Assembly: GCA_001574975.1 (NCBI GenBank)
Contig: KQ965761.1
Span: 281,253 to 345,252, forward strand
Direction of reading: 5' to 3'
Origin: Gonapodya prolifera JEL478
Taxonomy: Eukaryota > Monoblepharomycota > Monoblepharidomycetes > Monoblepharidales > Gonapodyaceae
DNA: 64,000 nucleotides
In this document: one piece after another, positions 52,203 to 64,000 of the stretch
Position numbering within the stretch: the stretch's first letter is position 1
Layout: every line of letters begins with the position of its first letter
Program-made: the position numbers and the translations under genes
The notes under the pieces: generated by a model
Database searches by the model: none
Seen by the model: only the letters and a program-made list of their open reading frames with translations
What the model was told of the DNA's origin: nothing

Positions 52203-55200
52203 ATGCTGGCAGATTCAGACGAGGAACCGTCCCTCGCAGAGCAGCGGCAGAGCGCCGATGATTTCTATCTCCTTAACGCAGCGACGAGTTTGGGTGGATG
52301 GGAATCCCGTGTAGGACGTGACGGCCGTACCACTCAGAAGATTTACGTCCCGGGAGTGGAATGCATCGGTGAGGAGATGCCGATTTCACCTCGAACTCTT
52401 GTAAACTGGCAATGTACTTGTTTGCAGGATGTCTCCGGGACCTCAAGCGATATCTTCGCCGAGATGACAAGAGCAAGACGAAACATGTTTTACGCCAACT
52501 TGGCAGCTGGAGAATAGTACAAAAGGACCTTTTGCCTATTCTGGTGCAGTTTTCAGATGACCAAAAACTCTCCTCGGCAGTCGGTGAGTGTGGATTTTGT
52601 CTTTAAATCTGTCTTCGGTGTAGGAACTCCTCCCCCCTTTTCGTTTCTCGTCAGTTGAGCTTCTAGTTCCTATGACGTGGCCCATCGACCTCGAATCTGA
52701 TGATATTCCCGGTCAGCATGATGTCCTTCTCTCCTACAAGGAGGCCTTCTGTCGAGAAGGTCCTCTTCGAGCGGTGTTCAAGGTCCTGGTCAAGACATTG
52801 GCAGTACCACCAAGGTTTGTCTTCACCACCTTGGCTAAGCTGATGTTGAGCTTGAGCAGACTGTCATTCCTCCCGAACTACAGAACTCGCATAGACCGCG
52901 ACCACTCCCTCATCCGGATGTGCTTGACGCTCTTTCTGAATCTCCTCCTCATCAAGGACCCAGCGCCCGCTCCTAGCGCCAGCGCGGAAGAGTATATCCG
53001 CTCTACGCTACAAGAGGAACTTGTTTGTCGACTCAAGGAGGACAAAATACTCGATTTCATGGTGACGCTTGCGAGTTCTGCCGACGAGCGGGAATACGAG
53101 GATTGGAACATGATGGTGGCAGAAATTATCTACAACATACTGTTGGGATGGGGTGTTTCGGAAGTTCTTGACGCTTCGGTATGTCGTGGATGCAATTCCT
53201 CATTTGAGTGTTGGATACCTAAAACATCATACTCGATAGAGTCGAACCCGCCGAATCGCAGAGGCTCTTCAAAAGGAGCAGCAACGCAAACGGCAGCAGG
53301 CGGCGCTTCATCCCATCCGACACTCGAGATTCGGGGGCTCGTTCACCTTTCGCATGGACGTGAGTTGTGTGACTGTTCACGACGTTTGAACAGTCTGAGT
53401 GAAACGATCCCTTAAAGGACGGTCACGCCGTCAATGTGTTCAACTCGGATCTTGCGTTTGCTCGGATTGACGACGCTCTGGATAAGGGGAAGAAGAAACG
53501 GGCAAGGCGAGAGGAAAAAGGCGAGGTGAGTCTCGGAGCCGTGGCCGTTGATCAGCAAACAGTATCGAGTTCACTCAACACAGGATGAACACCACCAACG
53601 CCGCGCCATCGCTTCGGAGCGTACTCGAGGAGTCCTTAAAGAGTTTGCCGAATCCTTGTTGGAGAGCTCGTTCAATGGTGCGTTACGGTCGCGCAATTAC
53701 TGTTTCTACATCTAACACGCGCGATTACCGCTCCAGTTCTTCTTCATTCCATGAAACGCGACTTTGACCGAGAGTCTGCCAAGGTTCGAAAGGATGATCG
53801 GGCGCGGTACTTATGGCTTGCTTCGTTCTTCTTGGAATTCCAACGAGAGACTTATCGCAAGGTATGTATCGTGATGACTATTAATGGATTGCGTAAATGG
53901 TCTGAGCTTTGTTCTAGGTCCTTGCGAACTTCGTACCACCTCCCAAACCCACCACTGCGCCCCCAGGACCGGAAAATACTGATACAAACCCGGAGGAACA
54001 AATGGTGGAACCCCCCGCGGAGTTCAACTACGACTCTGTTGCGACCATTGTTGATCTTCGAACACTGTCGTTCATCGTTAGGCAGGTTCGGCAGTACAAT
54101 GACGACAAAGAGTGGGGAATGTTACACATGTGAGTTGTCGTGTTCACGGCGATTATTTTGGGGGACAGGTGTTTAATTGGGAACTTTTCACTCATGTTCG
54201 ACTGTAGAGCTCTCGACTGTTTTAAAGAAATAGTGAGTCTTGCACCTTTACCGATTGTAAAACGTTTTTGTTCGCTGAACACGCGCCTCCTTGCCAGCTT
54301 AAAACTCTCGAAGATATGGCAGCGTGTGACTTTGATGAGTTCAAAGAGGTGTCGCAGAACCTGCAGCACAACCTGTATTACGAGGCGGCGACGCTCGAAC
54401 TTGTCGACCAGCTTCTTCGAAGCTTCAAGCCGATTCGTCATAAGAGAAGGTACGCAATGCCATGAATTACTTCTCTCGGCACATGACAATTATTTACTTG
54501 GTCTCCTTGAAGTTACCTCCTGTCCTTGGTCGAGACTACGCATGTGTTTCTTCGCATGCTGGAAAGATTTTCCCAGGCAAAGGGTGTCCTTTTCATGAGG
54601 AGGAAAAAGAAGAAGACGACCAAGAGGCGGGAGGCTATCAAGAAGCCGACCGCCGATGGGGTGATGCAAGCGGACGAAGCCACAAAGGGAGCAGAAGACG
54701 AAAACCAAGGCACTGGGGATGAAAGTCAGATCCCTGACGGTGCAGCTAGCGTGAGCGGGGCAAACGCGGAAGTTGCGTTGGAGCGAAAAGCGAGTGTTGA
54801 TGTCGGGCCGGATATTGGCGATCTGGACGAGGATAGTGATTCTGACCAGGAAAACTCCACCAACCAATACGTGGAGCACGAGTTTCATTTTGAGAAGCTC
54901 GAAGTCGTGGGTATTCAAATGTCGTTTTCCATTGGTTAAGAATACCGCAAAATTCACCTAATTCTGGATCCCCCAGAAATTTGCCTCGCAAGCAGTGATC
55001 GACACGTACTGCTATCTCCTCCAAGACTACACCAGACTCACGCCGGACCAGCTTCACATGATCACCAAAATGTTTCACCGTGTCGCCGTCCGTCGACGGT
55101 ACAGTGGCCTCTTCTTTCACGTATCCAACCTTGCCCTTTTCAACAAGATTCTGCTCGACCGCAAATCATTGCCGGCTGACCGTGCTGGAAAGGAGTTGGT

Positions 55201-57261
55201 GGAGTGTTTGACGTTTTGTGTGAAGAAGTTCTTCAAGGCTGCAGCGATGAACCCGTGGTTGCTGTGGGATGTGAGTCATTATTGCCCGACTGTTCTTACA
55301 GAAGCGGCGATGACGAAGGGCGCTGCTTGTAGGCATTTTTTGCAAAATCAAAAAGCGACTGTAGGGTTCTGGAGTTTGGTGAGGATGAGCTCGCGAGAAT
55401 GGAGCAAGAGAAAATACGGGAGCGCATAGAGTGCGGGTATGTCTGTGCGGTGATTTTGTTCTCCAATATGATGGATGCTTAGCAGATATCTTCACACTTA
55501 ATCTATGGGTTGGACAGGTCCGACGAAGAAATCGAAATCAAACCGGGGCTCTTATGGAGTCAAGAGGTGGGAGTCGCAGTCGGGCTTCTCGTCGAGAGCA
55601 ACCAACGTCCGCTCGTGGAGTGGCTTATCGAGGTAAGCCTTCAAAATTCGACATTCCGCATACGATGGCTAACGATCAGGGGCTCAAAAGACCCTCGAAC
55701 GTGTCAGCAAGTCCCGATCAGTATCATCGGGCGGTGTGCCCGTGACAAGCACCGGAGATTGGGACCTGGGTGCACTTCTCAGCGGCCAGGTCGGCGGTGG
55801 AGCAGAGCCTACTGATGATGCGCAAGGGGGTGAGGCGCCTGGAGCAGCTGCAAAACATTACGGTGAGTTCCGTTTTGACGAAACAAGTCCTGTGTATTTG
55901 CTTGGGTATTCATGGCAATATTGGTGCTACTGTAGTGATTGTTGGGGAGACAGAGCCCCGAAAAGAAGCTCTTGTTCGAAACAAAGCGTTTCGACTTCTT
56001 CTTAGTTTGTTGAAGCTCATGGAATGGCCTCCTCTTGAAGGCAAAGGTAAGTTGTTCACTAGAAGCGAACTCTTCTTTTTATAATCCTTCGACGCAAATT
56101 TATTTAGTAGATGATGCCACTACGCCGATAGAGCGTCACTGGATTGTTCCGAGCTATCTTGACGCCACGGAGCTCCTTGAGTATCGTGGGATGCTAACGT
56201 CGTTCTTGGAGGTGCCACTAGATATCAACGGAAAGCCTGCATCCAAGGTGAGTCACAAAGCGATACCTACATGCTGAAGAAGTGCTCATCGATCTCTCAT
56301 TCTCGCCCAGATGCTCCGGAAGAAGAAGAAGCACAAGAGACGATCTAGGGATCCATCAGAAAAGAAGGAGCGATCGAAAAAGAAGAAGGAATCGAAATCA
56401 TCGCATTTATCAGCGCAGATTGTCGTGGAAGATGGCTCAGACTCGTATCTCGACGAGGAGTTCTTCAGAAGAGAAGCGGAGCTTCGGGAAAAGATTGGAA
56501 CCTCGTTCTCGGTGAAGGCCGCTGAAGCACAGATGGAGGCGGCAAAAAGGGAGCTTGAAAAGATGGAGAAAAGGAAGGACGAGGCGAAGAAGAGGAAGGA
56601 GGCGAAGGCCGTCGCGAAGAAAGGTAACCTGGTTATTAAGTCTCGACCCAGCCGAAAATTCACCGTTTAACTCTGTCAGGCCAGAATGACGGCGATGCGT
56701 CCGATACAATACCCACTGAATCAAAGCCCGCTCAAAGGCGTCGTCAAGGAAAGCTTCTTCCCGATAGCAGCGACGAGAGTGGAAATGACTCGGACTCTTC
56801 CAGATCATCTGGCTCCTCCGCAAGCTCTTCATCAGATTCTAGTGATGAAGATGCGCCCACTGCTGCGACGTCCGAGGAACAACATCCTTCCTGGGACATG
56901 GTTCGCCGAGGTGTTGTTTCGTCGTCAGGTGATGCTAATCGGAAGTTCAGTCATACCGATGATGACGAGGATGCACAAGATGTGACACACACCAGCTCTG
57001 TTAAACCACGGCAAAGACTTCGGCCTGAAGGTTCTGCTCAGGCCGACGTACTGGAGTTATCTGAGCCTTCTCCAGAACCCGTGGAAATTCGCGACACTGT
57101 GATGGACGGCGACCACGAAGTGGAAGCACGCACTGATGGAGCACCGAAACGTCGAAGGCTCTTGGTGGAGGTATGTACTGTCACCTGCTTCTTTTGACAA
57201 TGTTCGTGTTAATGACCATTTCGGCATGACTGCATCACAACAGGATTCGGACGAAGATTAA
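52203..57261 (+). CDS. TOF1: Timeless/Tof1/Swi1 replication-fork protein
   Basis: Many exons encode roughly 1,300 residues. With Tipin/Csm3 this protein forms the fork-protection complex that stabilises stalled replication forks and couples checkpoint signalling. The TIMELESS N-terminal domain is clear: QKIYVPGVECIGCLRDLKRY, LGSWRIVQKDLLPILVQFSD, ELLVPMTWPIDLES, FLNLLLIKDPAP, MMVAEIIYNILLGW. Later blocks include YLWLASFFLEFQRETYRKV, IVDLRTLSFIVRQVRQYNDD and FVLRMLERFSQ-type sequence, then a Lys-rich stretch (RRKKKKTTKRR, 54600) and a second one (LRKKKKHKRRSRD, 56314). The C-terminal third is acidic/Ser-rich and ends SDED. The first junction (52203-52365 region to CLRDLK) is phase-1 GTGAGG..TTGCAG. 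Other exons were read by eye only. Confidence 0.88.
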
Positions 57262-57391
57262 TTGTTTGATATTACTCCTTTTTACTATGAATTCTGTAAA
57301 TGGATTGTGAGCTTACGTTATCAAGGCATTGAATATCTCTCTCTCATCAAGCCGATCGATTGTCGCAAATTGAACCGTCAAAGCTAACGAG

Positions 57392-59646
57392 ATGTCCACT
57401 GCTTCCTCCACCGCTTCTCGCCCCAAAATTGCAATAATCCTCCTCAACGGTGCGCCTCGCCTCCACGACAATCCTCTATGGCTTCTGCGCTCGCCTCGAC
57501 GACTGGGAATTCCGACGGCGACTCACGCTTTACCTCTGTTCTGTCTGGATCCGCGGCGATATGACCTGGAGATGATGTATACCGGGAAGGAGGGAGCGGA
57601 TGGGCCGAAAACGAGGTGGTTCGGGTGGGTGTCAGTGCTGATGTGCTTGATCATCTTGCGATCGGTTCTGAGAAAAATGGACGGAACATCGATCGCGTCG
57701 AAGGTTTCCGAAATGTGGCAAATGGCGCTCAAAGTGAGCATCTTGTCGTCTGTCGCTTTCTGCCAGGCGTGAAATGATTCATCGTCGCTACACCTTGAAC
57801 TCCAAGGTTCATCATCGAGTCCGTACAAGACATCCGCACCTCACTCAAATCACTCGGCTCGGACTTGTGTCTAGTACCAGGTCGAATAGAGACTGTCGTG
57901 CCCCAACTGGTCGAGTCATGCCGATCAAATCATCCAACAGGCGCTGATGTGGTCGGCGTCTGGATATCCAAGGAGGTGGGCGGAAGGTTAACTTGGAACG
58001 AAAATGGGAGTCTTAATCAAGAATTCTTTTGCAGATTTCTTCGGAGGAGCTCGTCGTGGAACGAAAACTCGCACAGAACCTCTCCGCGCTCTTCCCATCT
58101 GTCCCCCTTTTCGCTGAATGGACCAGTACGGTCTTTCCCTCCGAATTCACCTTCTCGCATTCAAATGCGTGGCCTGCTAGCAGCGCTGTGAATCCTGTCT
58201 CAAATCTCTTTGGCGGATCGACATTCTTGCAACTCCCAGATGTGTTCAATCAATTTCGAAAATTGGTCGAGTCAAGGGCAGGGGAACCGCCCGAGCCGTA
58301 CCAAAGACCGGCGAGCGTACCACCTCTACCGGACTGGTTGACGCTGGAAGGGATTGGGCCGGAGAACAAGGGAATCGGGAAACCTGGACATGACGACGTG
58401 TCGAAGTTTGGACACATACCTTCAAGCCTATTGGAAGTACCGACTCACGAGTCCTCCGCGTTTCCTTTCCGGGGAGGGGAATCCAGCGCGCTAGGTCGGC
58501 TGAACCACTACATCTCATCTGGTCTCATCACGACATACAAGCAGACCCGCAACGGGCTCCTCGGGGAAGCTTTCTCAACAAAGTTTTCTCCCTGGCTTGC
58601 TGACGGTTCCTTGAGCGCTCGGAAAATTTGGCACCAGGTGCGCCAGCATGAGAACACACACCTGGAGTCGGAAGGATCTGCGTGGATTCTGTTTGAGCTC
58701 TTGTGGCGGGAGTTTTTCAAGTTTCATGCTGTAAAGTATGGGGATGGAATCTTCCGCATAGGAGGCGTGCATGCGGGGACGTACAAGGAGACTTTTGCCA
58801 AAGCTTGGAAAAGATCCGTAAAAAGTGGGTGGGACATGTTCAGTGTGGTCAACGCGGACTCCAGATGGGCGCTCCCGAACAACGAGGCGTTCAAGAGTTG
58901 GGCAGATGGCAGAACAGGGATACCGTGGGTAGACGCGGGGATGCGGGAGCTAAAAGAAACGGGGTGAGTCGACGTCGTCGTCCTTGTCTTTGGTGTCTCG
59001 TGTGAGTGATGATGTGAATTTTGTGTTATCTGGTAGCTTCCTCTCGAATAGATCTCGTCAAAACGTCGCTTCGTTCTTCTTGCAATCAGTCCCTACGATT
59101 TCCAGCTCACAATCTGCCAACGGGCAGGTTGCCCCAAATTGGCTTCCCGCAGCCGAGCTCTTCGAATCTCTCTTGATTGACCACGACCCACACTCCAACT
59201 ACGGAAACTGGCAGTACCTGGCAGGAGTGGGCACGGATCCTCGGGGGTGGCGCAAGTTCAACATGATGAAACAGGCCGCGGAGTACGACGCAAGGGCAGA
59301 GTGGGTCTCCACGTGGGTCACGGAGCTGGCCGGGATCAAGAAGTCTTTGGAGGAGCGCGGTGGGACGACTGAGCAGTTCCACAAGCCGTGGACCGTGAAC
59401 GGCGGTCGAGCTGTTGACGAGGTTGGATACCCGAGGCCGATCGCGGTGGAACGGGAGTGGAGTCACGTGAGGTTCCCCGAGGTCAAGTTAGGCGAACGCA
59501 GATCGGCGCTTGTTGCCAACAGCCCAAGTCTCCGACAAGACGAATCGAGTTTGGAGGAACGGCCGAGGGATGGATTCGGCCGGGCACGAAGTGCACGAAG
59601 CAACCAGAAGAGACGTGTAGATGCACCGTGGAACGGGGGTCGGTAG
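57392..59646 (+). CDS. CRY-DASH cryptochrome/photolyase
   Basis: Five exons (57392-57624, 57704-57733, 57807-57975, 58035-58963, 59037-59646) give 656 residues, all phases consistent. The tiny second exon restores the DASH motif FGFPKCGKWRSKFIIESVQD. FAD-domain signatures: SALGRLNHYISSGLITTYKQ, TRNGLLGEAFSTKFSPWLAD, WILFELLWREFFKFHAVKYG, RTGIPWVDAGMRELKETGF, SNRSRQNVASF, DHDPHSNYGNWQYLAGVGTD and GRKFNM-type end. CRY-DASH proteins bind FAD and an antenna pigment and repair pyrimidine dimers in single-stranded DNA or act in blue-light sensing. About 100 basic residues follow the core. An extra 15 residues sit before NWLPAAELFESLL, where other DASH proteins are shorter. Confidence 0.92.
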
Positions 59647-60142
59647 TGGGCGGCATAAATCGTTGCATTATCTACATTTAAGTAATGTTGCACAAGTGTT
59701 GCGGGACGCTCGAATAGTAGTGCACTTATCGGTATGGACTAGAGAATTCGACAGTGTAGCATTTGGAAATGTTTCCGACTGCCCCCTGTTTGCAAGTGTT
59801 GCTTTTTCGAGAGCAATTTGATATAGCTATATGTTATAGATATATATAAAAATGATTCGACTTTAGCAGCTACGGCCATATGCGCGGGAAAGTGCCGCTT
59901 CCCGTCCGATCAGCGCAGCGAAGCCCGCGACAGCCCAGTCAGTACTAGCGTGAGAGATCAGCTGGGAATACTGGGTGCTGTAGTTTTTTTATTTTTGACT
60001 GGCCAACAAACCGATGTGACAATTGTCGCTTTGTTTCGCAGAGAGCCGCGTATCCGAACATGCCAGGGGAGTCTTGAAGCAAACACCGGCTAAACTGTTG
60101 AAGCCTCCAAAGGTGAAGCACTGACACGAAGAGAAAACTCAA
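59647..60142. other. Intergenic, AT-rich
   Basis: About 500 bp with an AT-rich stretch at 59818-59860. No gene seen. Confidence 0.4.
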
Positions 60143-61432
60143 ATGGCACTTCCCCCGCTGGCATCGCTCGTCGACTTCACCCAGCCCACGCTGTGGCTCG
60201 CAATTGGACACGTTGTCTTCAACCCGCTGGCGTGGAACATCATTGCTCAAAATGGTCAGCGACTCGTCCGTTTCACGTGATTGACTCTCGCTCATCGATT
60301 CGACCATCCCTGCCAAAGAGTACAGAAAGAAGACCATCACGCGACTCGTGGGGACCCCCCACAGGGGCGTTGCGCTGCTCGGAACGGCAATCTTTGTCGC
60401 GGGGTTGTCGAGGGACTTGGTGTGGGTTCAAACCGTCGCGATGGGGCACCGGTCGGGCCAGATATTGACAATTTCATACTGTTCATTGGCGGATTGCCTC
60501 GTTTGGATGCCTGCCTCCCAACTACCGTTGTGATGCAGCTTCGCATGGGCGATGGAACACCAACCGAAACTGGACACCCTCGACAGTACGTTGTTTTCGT
60601 TTTCGCATGGGCGTACAGAATCACACTTCTTATTTGCTACAATCTAAATAAACTATAGCACCCCTCGTGAAATACTCGGTGAGGAGTCCCTGACATCTCT
60701 TGAAACCCAAGCGGGACTTCAAATCTCCTCCCCATCCAGGGCTACACCTCCATTGCACTCGGCCTCCTCTTTGTGCTGTCCTCGACGTACCGCCTGGGTC
60801 TTGTGAACACCTACCTCGGCGACTACTTTGGTCTTCTCATGGACAGAAGAGTGACTGAGTTTCCGTTCAACGTTCTCGAACATCCAATGTGAGTTGCTCA
60901 GCTGGTGTTCCAGTCCAGCTGAAACATGTGGTGTGCGTGGGGGATCGCTGGACGAGTCGAGTGCGGATCTAGAAGCCTGTGGAGACTGGAAGGGTGTACT
61001 ACGGTGCAAGATACGCCCCAACGCAAAAGGAATCCCGGGCACTGATGGATCCCATCTTTCCCTCCGACTTCGAATCTTACATATAACTCTCACAGGTACT
61101 ACGGCTCCACACTCAACTTTTTTGGCACGGCTCTTCTGTGAGTCTCTCTCCGTACCTTCGCCTTCCCCCTCTTTTGCTGACCCCGGCCCATTGCCCAACC
61201 ACACGGCAAATATCATCGACCACTCTACTACTACGACTCTCCCAGCCGAACATCTCCTGCCGGCTTGCTGATCACCCTGTCTGTCGCCATCGTCTACCAG
61301 ATCGCGCAAGGGTACGAAGGGTGAGTCGTGTTGTGGTGCTGTTGCTGAAATCCTGACGCCTTGACGTACACGCTGTTACCAAAAAGGGACTTCACGGGTA
61401 AGATTTACGCGGAGAGGGAGAAGAAGGAGTGA
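60143..61432 (+). CDS. OPI3: Phospholipid methyltransferase OPI3/PEMT
   Basis: Eight exons (60143-60254, 60319-60421, 60539-60585, 60659-60678, 60740-60888, 61096-61137, 61246-61320, 61387-61432) give 197 residues. Every phase fits, including a 20-nt micro-exon (60659-60678). The enzyme converts phosphatidyl-N-methylethanolamine to phosphatidylcholine with S-adenosylmethionine in the ER membrane. Seen: FNPLAWNIIAQNEYRKKTIT, SRDLVFAWAMEHQP, ALGLLFVLSSTYRLGLVNTY, LGDYFGLLMDRRVTEFPFNV, HPMYYGSTLNFFGTALL, SPAGLLITLSVAIVYQIAQG and DFTGKIYAEREK, all family blocks in order. The size equals yeast Opi3. Confidence 0.93.
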
Positions 61433-62624
61433 CGATTAGCGTAACATCGTAGTATACATTTTTCTCGTCCAAAGATTGTAAGACAGACCCCACACCGGAT
61501 GGGGCGTCTTCTGACCATCACTCTAATAAGAACAGATAATATCCTTGACTACACCAATAGGCCAGAGAGGGTGGGGAGCTCGGGAGTTCAGGGGCATATG
61601 TCGTTTTGAGCTACAATTCCCGCACCGCAGGTGCGCAGATCCCCCTTCCGTCCCTCGTGCTGGTCGTGGGTGACCCATTACTGTCATGACCTTCACGCCA
61701 ATATCCAAGCGTCGACCGCCTAGCATACTTTAAATAGAGTACCAAAGGCAGACAAAGAAAAGGCGGGTATTCATCATTGCTTGCTGTCTGGCTCCACTTA
61801 GATTCGACTTGCGGGGGAGGCCATTAGATGACGTCAAGCATTCTTCCCCCAGCCGCCAAAATATGAATCTACTGTAGAACACGAAAAGACCCCGTCGACG
61901 CATTTTAGCACGCTAAGTATGGTTGCAGACGTATCTTCTGTATGAAGTCAGCAGGAAGCAGTTGCTCACTAGATTTTCGTCCTGCGATGGGCCGGCTCCA
62001 AGCTGAGCGCTTTACAGTTGACGAGTGACGTTGCAGAATTTGTCTTCGATGCTGGCACCGTGTGACTTTTAATGCTGAAGCAATGATGTTCTTCTTTTTT
62101 GAAGCAGAGATTGCATGTTGTACAGGACAGAACCAATATTACCTGTTCTACTGCCTCACGTGTTTGATTCCGGTAAACATTTTCATGAGATGGGCAGTTC
62201 GCAGCAAGTGTCCAGTTTCAAGAAATTTTCAACAGCGGTAAGAACAAGAGGAATTCTCGGTGTTTCGGTTGACCTTTGACTACTGACATTTGGCATTTTA
62301 TGGGTCCTTTACGCAATTTTCTGCCAAGAGAAGTGATATGTAAGAATAGAGTTTATGTAAGAGAGAATTTTCGTTTTGCTCCCCGCGGAAAAACCTATGT
62401 GTGACCTTCCGTAAAATGAACAGTTAAGAGGGAGAGTTTGAACCGTTATGACTAATGCGACTTCCGAATTTGATTGGAGGCAACTGACCCGGCCTTCCAT
62501 CAATGTCGAAAACAAGCAGACCCATCTGAAGTATTATTCAAGTTTTCAATTTCCTATACCCAAGAACGTCTCAAATTTGATTTTAGTTTTATCTTCCTGT
62601 CTACCAGCCCGACCTATAATTCGT
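61433..62624. other. 1.2-kb intergenic, no gene seen
   Basis: Convergent 3' flanks of OPI3 and the second Tra2 paralog. Searched for tRNA-like structure near 61540-61660 without success. No ORF. Confidence 0.4.
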
Positions 62625-63862
62625 CAATTATACCTACCCCTCGAATCTGACCTGCTCCTCCTTCTCCCGTATTTGTCACCCGTCGATCCTTTCCCAAATC
62701 GTTCTCTTGACGGTGGTCTTGTCCTACCCGGCCGGTGAGGCCGCCTCGTGTCAGACCAGCGATGACGCAAGTTGCACTACAAACACCCGTACTCACCGAT
62801 CGTAGTATCCTCACCTGTCACGAGACCGCGATCTAACCTCTCCCCAGCACCATGATCTCGAGACCGGCTGCGGCGGCGTTTCGCACGGGTGTACTCGTAT
62901 CGAGAAAGTGGGCGTGAGCGGATTAAGGTGTCTCAATGAGGTGGCGATGGACTCCTAGTGAGAAGAGTTCGGTTCTGTTCATTTGTTCGGGAAACAGGAA
63001 TGCAAAAGCCGAACCTTGACTGACCCGCGTGGGCAAGAGGAGGCGAGTGCGGTATCGGGGCAGTGTTCGAAAAGTCCACAGGAATCCGGCGGTCGTTGTA
63101 CTTCTACACATCAAGATAATCAAAACAACCCTGAAAAACTCAAGAAGTTGACTCACGTAGCCATTCATTGCTTCTTTGGCTTTAACTGCGCCCTCTGATG
63201 CTTTAATGATAGCGTCGAGAATCGACATCTGTTGAGCACGGTCAGTGGACCAAGAAAGCTTGGACCCACCAAGAGTCTCCACTATACCAAGTAAGAGGTT
63301 ATTAGATGGCGGAGTTACCACATTTACTTCCACAACTCACTGTAAACGAACCCGTGGTCTTCGATCGAATGATAACGACTCTCTCAAACTCACCGTATCT
63401 CGAAAATAAATCGTCGAGGTCAGTTTCCTGTGAATGGTGCCGTACGGAGGCCGGGAAGGGGAAATGGGGACGTGAGAACAGTAGAGACTGGTGCCAAGGA
63501 AGCTGTCTAGGGGACCATAGTTCGAGGCTTGCCGACCAAGTAAACAGAAACTGGACGTTGCTCCAGCGTGATTCTGTGTAGGCTCCTTGTCCGTGTGAGG
63601 AAGCCTTGGACGTGTCCAATCCGAACTCCTAACCGGCCTTCCTGGAGCCGCCAAGCCGCTCCAACGAACGTACTTTGGTGTAGGTAGACGGATTAAAGCA
63701 GCCGAGAACTTTAGAACGCCTGAATCGGGAGGGAAAGACGAAGCTTAACGACCTGTTTGAGTCCATCAAAAAACCCTGACAGTAAAACGCACGCTTCCGG
63801 GATTTCGCGGGTTCCGCTTCGGGCTCTTCAGGAGCGTCCTGGTAGTCCGTGTCCGCAATCAT
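62625..63862 (-). CDS. Divergent Tra2-like paralog with altered RRM
   Basis: Parallels the gene at 48587-49817 exon for exon: acidic N-terminus from MIADTDYQDAPEEPEAEPAK, RNP2 SKVLGCFNPSTYT, ETDLDDLFSRYGEFERVVII, KAKEAMNGY, NDRRIPVDFSNTAPIPHSPP (linker, diverged from HSPTPGQYMG) and an RS-like end YGRRRSRSDSRGRYN. The RNP1 region is changed. Relative to the paralog about 13 nt are missing, so the frame that stays open reads KTTGSFT instead of a GFVY-type RNP1. The open frame continues through matching splice sites, so the gene is not simply dead, but RNA binding should be weakened. Alternatively an unseen splice restores RNP1, or it is an early pseudogene. Confidence 0.55.
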
Positions 63863-64000
63863 GCTCTCGTCCTCGATGAAGTTGACCCTCGAGTTCTTCA
63901 CGTGAAATTCGTGTTATTAAATTACATTATTTCGTTTAACATTTCTTCGTCCTTTTTTCAGAGCCCCCGCTCGAATAATAATTCGAATCATGCGCTACCT

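Noticed and set aside
61540-61760. Possible tRNA or small RNA gene
   Set aside because: A few tRNA-like words occur, but no acceptor stem or anticodon arm could be paired.

Overview
The window is about 64 kb of a fungal nuclear genome. The genes are dense and mostly intron-rich. Introns are short (about 40-100 nt) with GT..AG ends, and there is one GC-AG case. A full-length IFT88 gene, a core subunit of the machinery that builds cilia, points to a fungus with a flagellated stage. A chytrid is the best guess. I see no rRNA, tRNA, CRISPR array, retroelement or obvious DNA transposon.

Layout. 0-6 kb: COP9 signalosome subunit 3 (-), an unknown multi-pass membrane protein (-), a small ankyrin/F-box-like ORF (-) and the kinetochore protein Spc25 (+). 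6-16 kb: a cytochrome P450 with about 21 exons (-), an SLC35C2-type transporter (+), SRP54 (+) and a short-chain dehydrogenase (-). 16-22 kb: a tandem pair of allantoate-permease-type MFS transporters (-). One copy is broken, and the two share a nearly identical 231-bp tract. 22-31 kb: IFT88 (+) and a PMC1/PMCA-type Ca2+-ATPase (+). 31-39 kb: an unusual tandem family of small C2HC zinc-finger genes (+). 39-45 kb: an unresolved membrane/coiled-coil gene (-), an acidic helical protein (+), a diverged non-coding duplication carrying CRE-like palindromes, and a secreted lipocalin (+). 45-48 kb: two tandem F-box plus Cys-rich genes, the second broken. 48-52 kb: a Tra2-like SR protein (-) and an unidentified multi-exon gene (+). 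52-60 kb: Timeless/Tof1 (+) followed 130 bp later by a CRY-DASH cryptochrome (+). 60-64 kb: phospholipid methyltransferase OPI3 (+) and a second, divergent Tra2 paralog (-).

Most genes are single-copy housekeeping genes with no operon-like logic, covering secretion, chromosome segregation, replication-fork protection, lipid synthesis, calcium export and cilium assembly. The fast-changing part is the set of local duplications: the zinc-finger array, the MFS pair, the F-box/Cys-rich pair and the two Tra2 genes. The zinc-finger array is the most promising undescribed item. Its members share one finger interrupted by a phase-1 intron at the same codon and a short C-terminal tail (LFLEPP...P.F.F), while almost everything else has diverged.

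Exon borders were worked out by hand from splice signals and reading-frame continuity. Lengths given as exact were checked for frame consistency across all exons.
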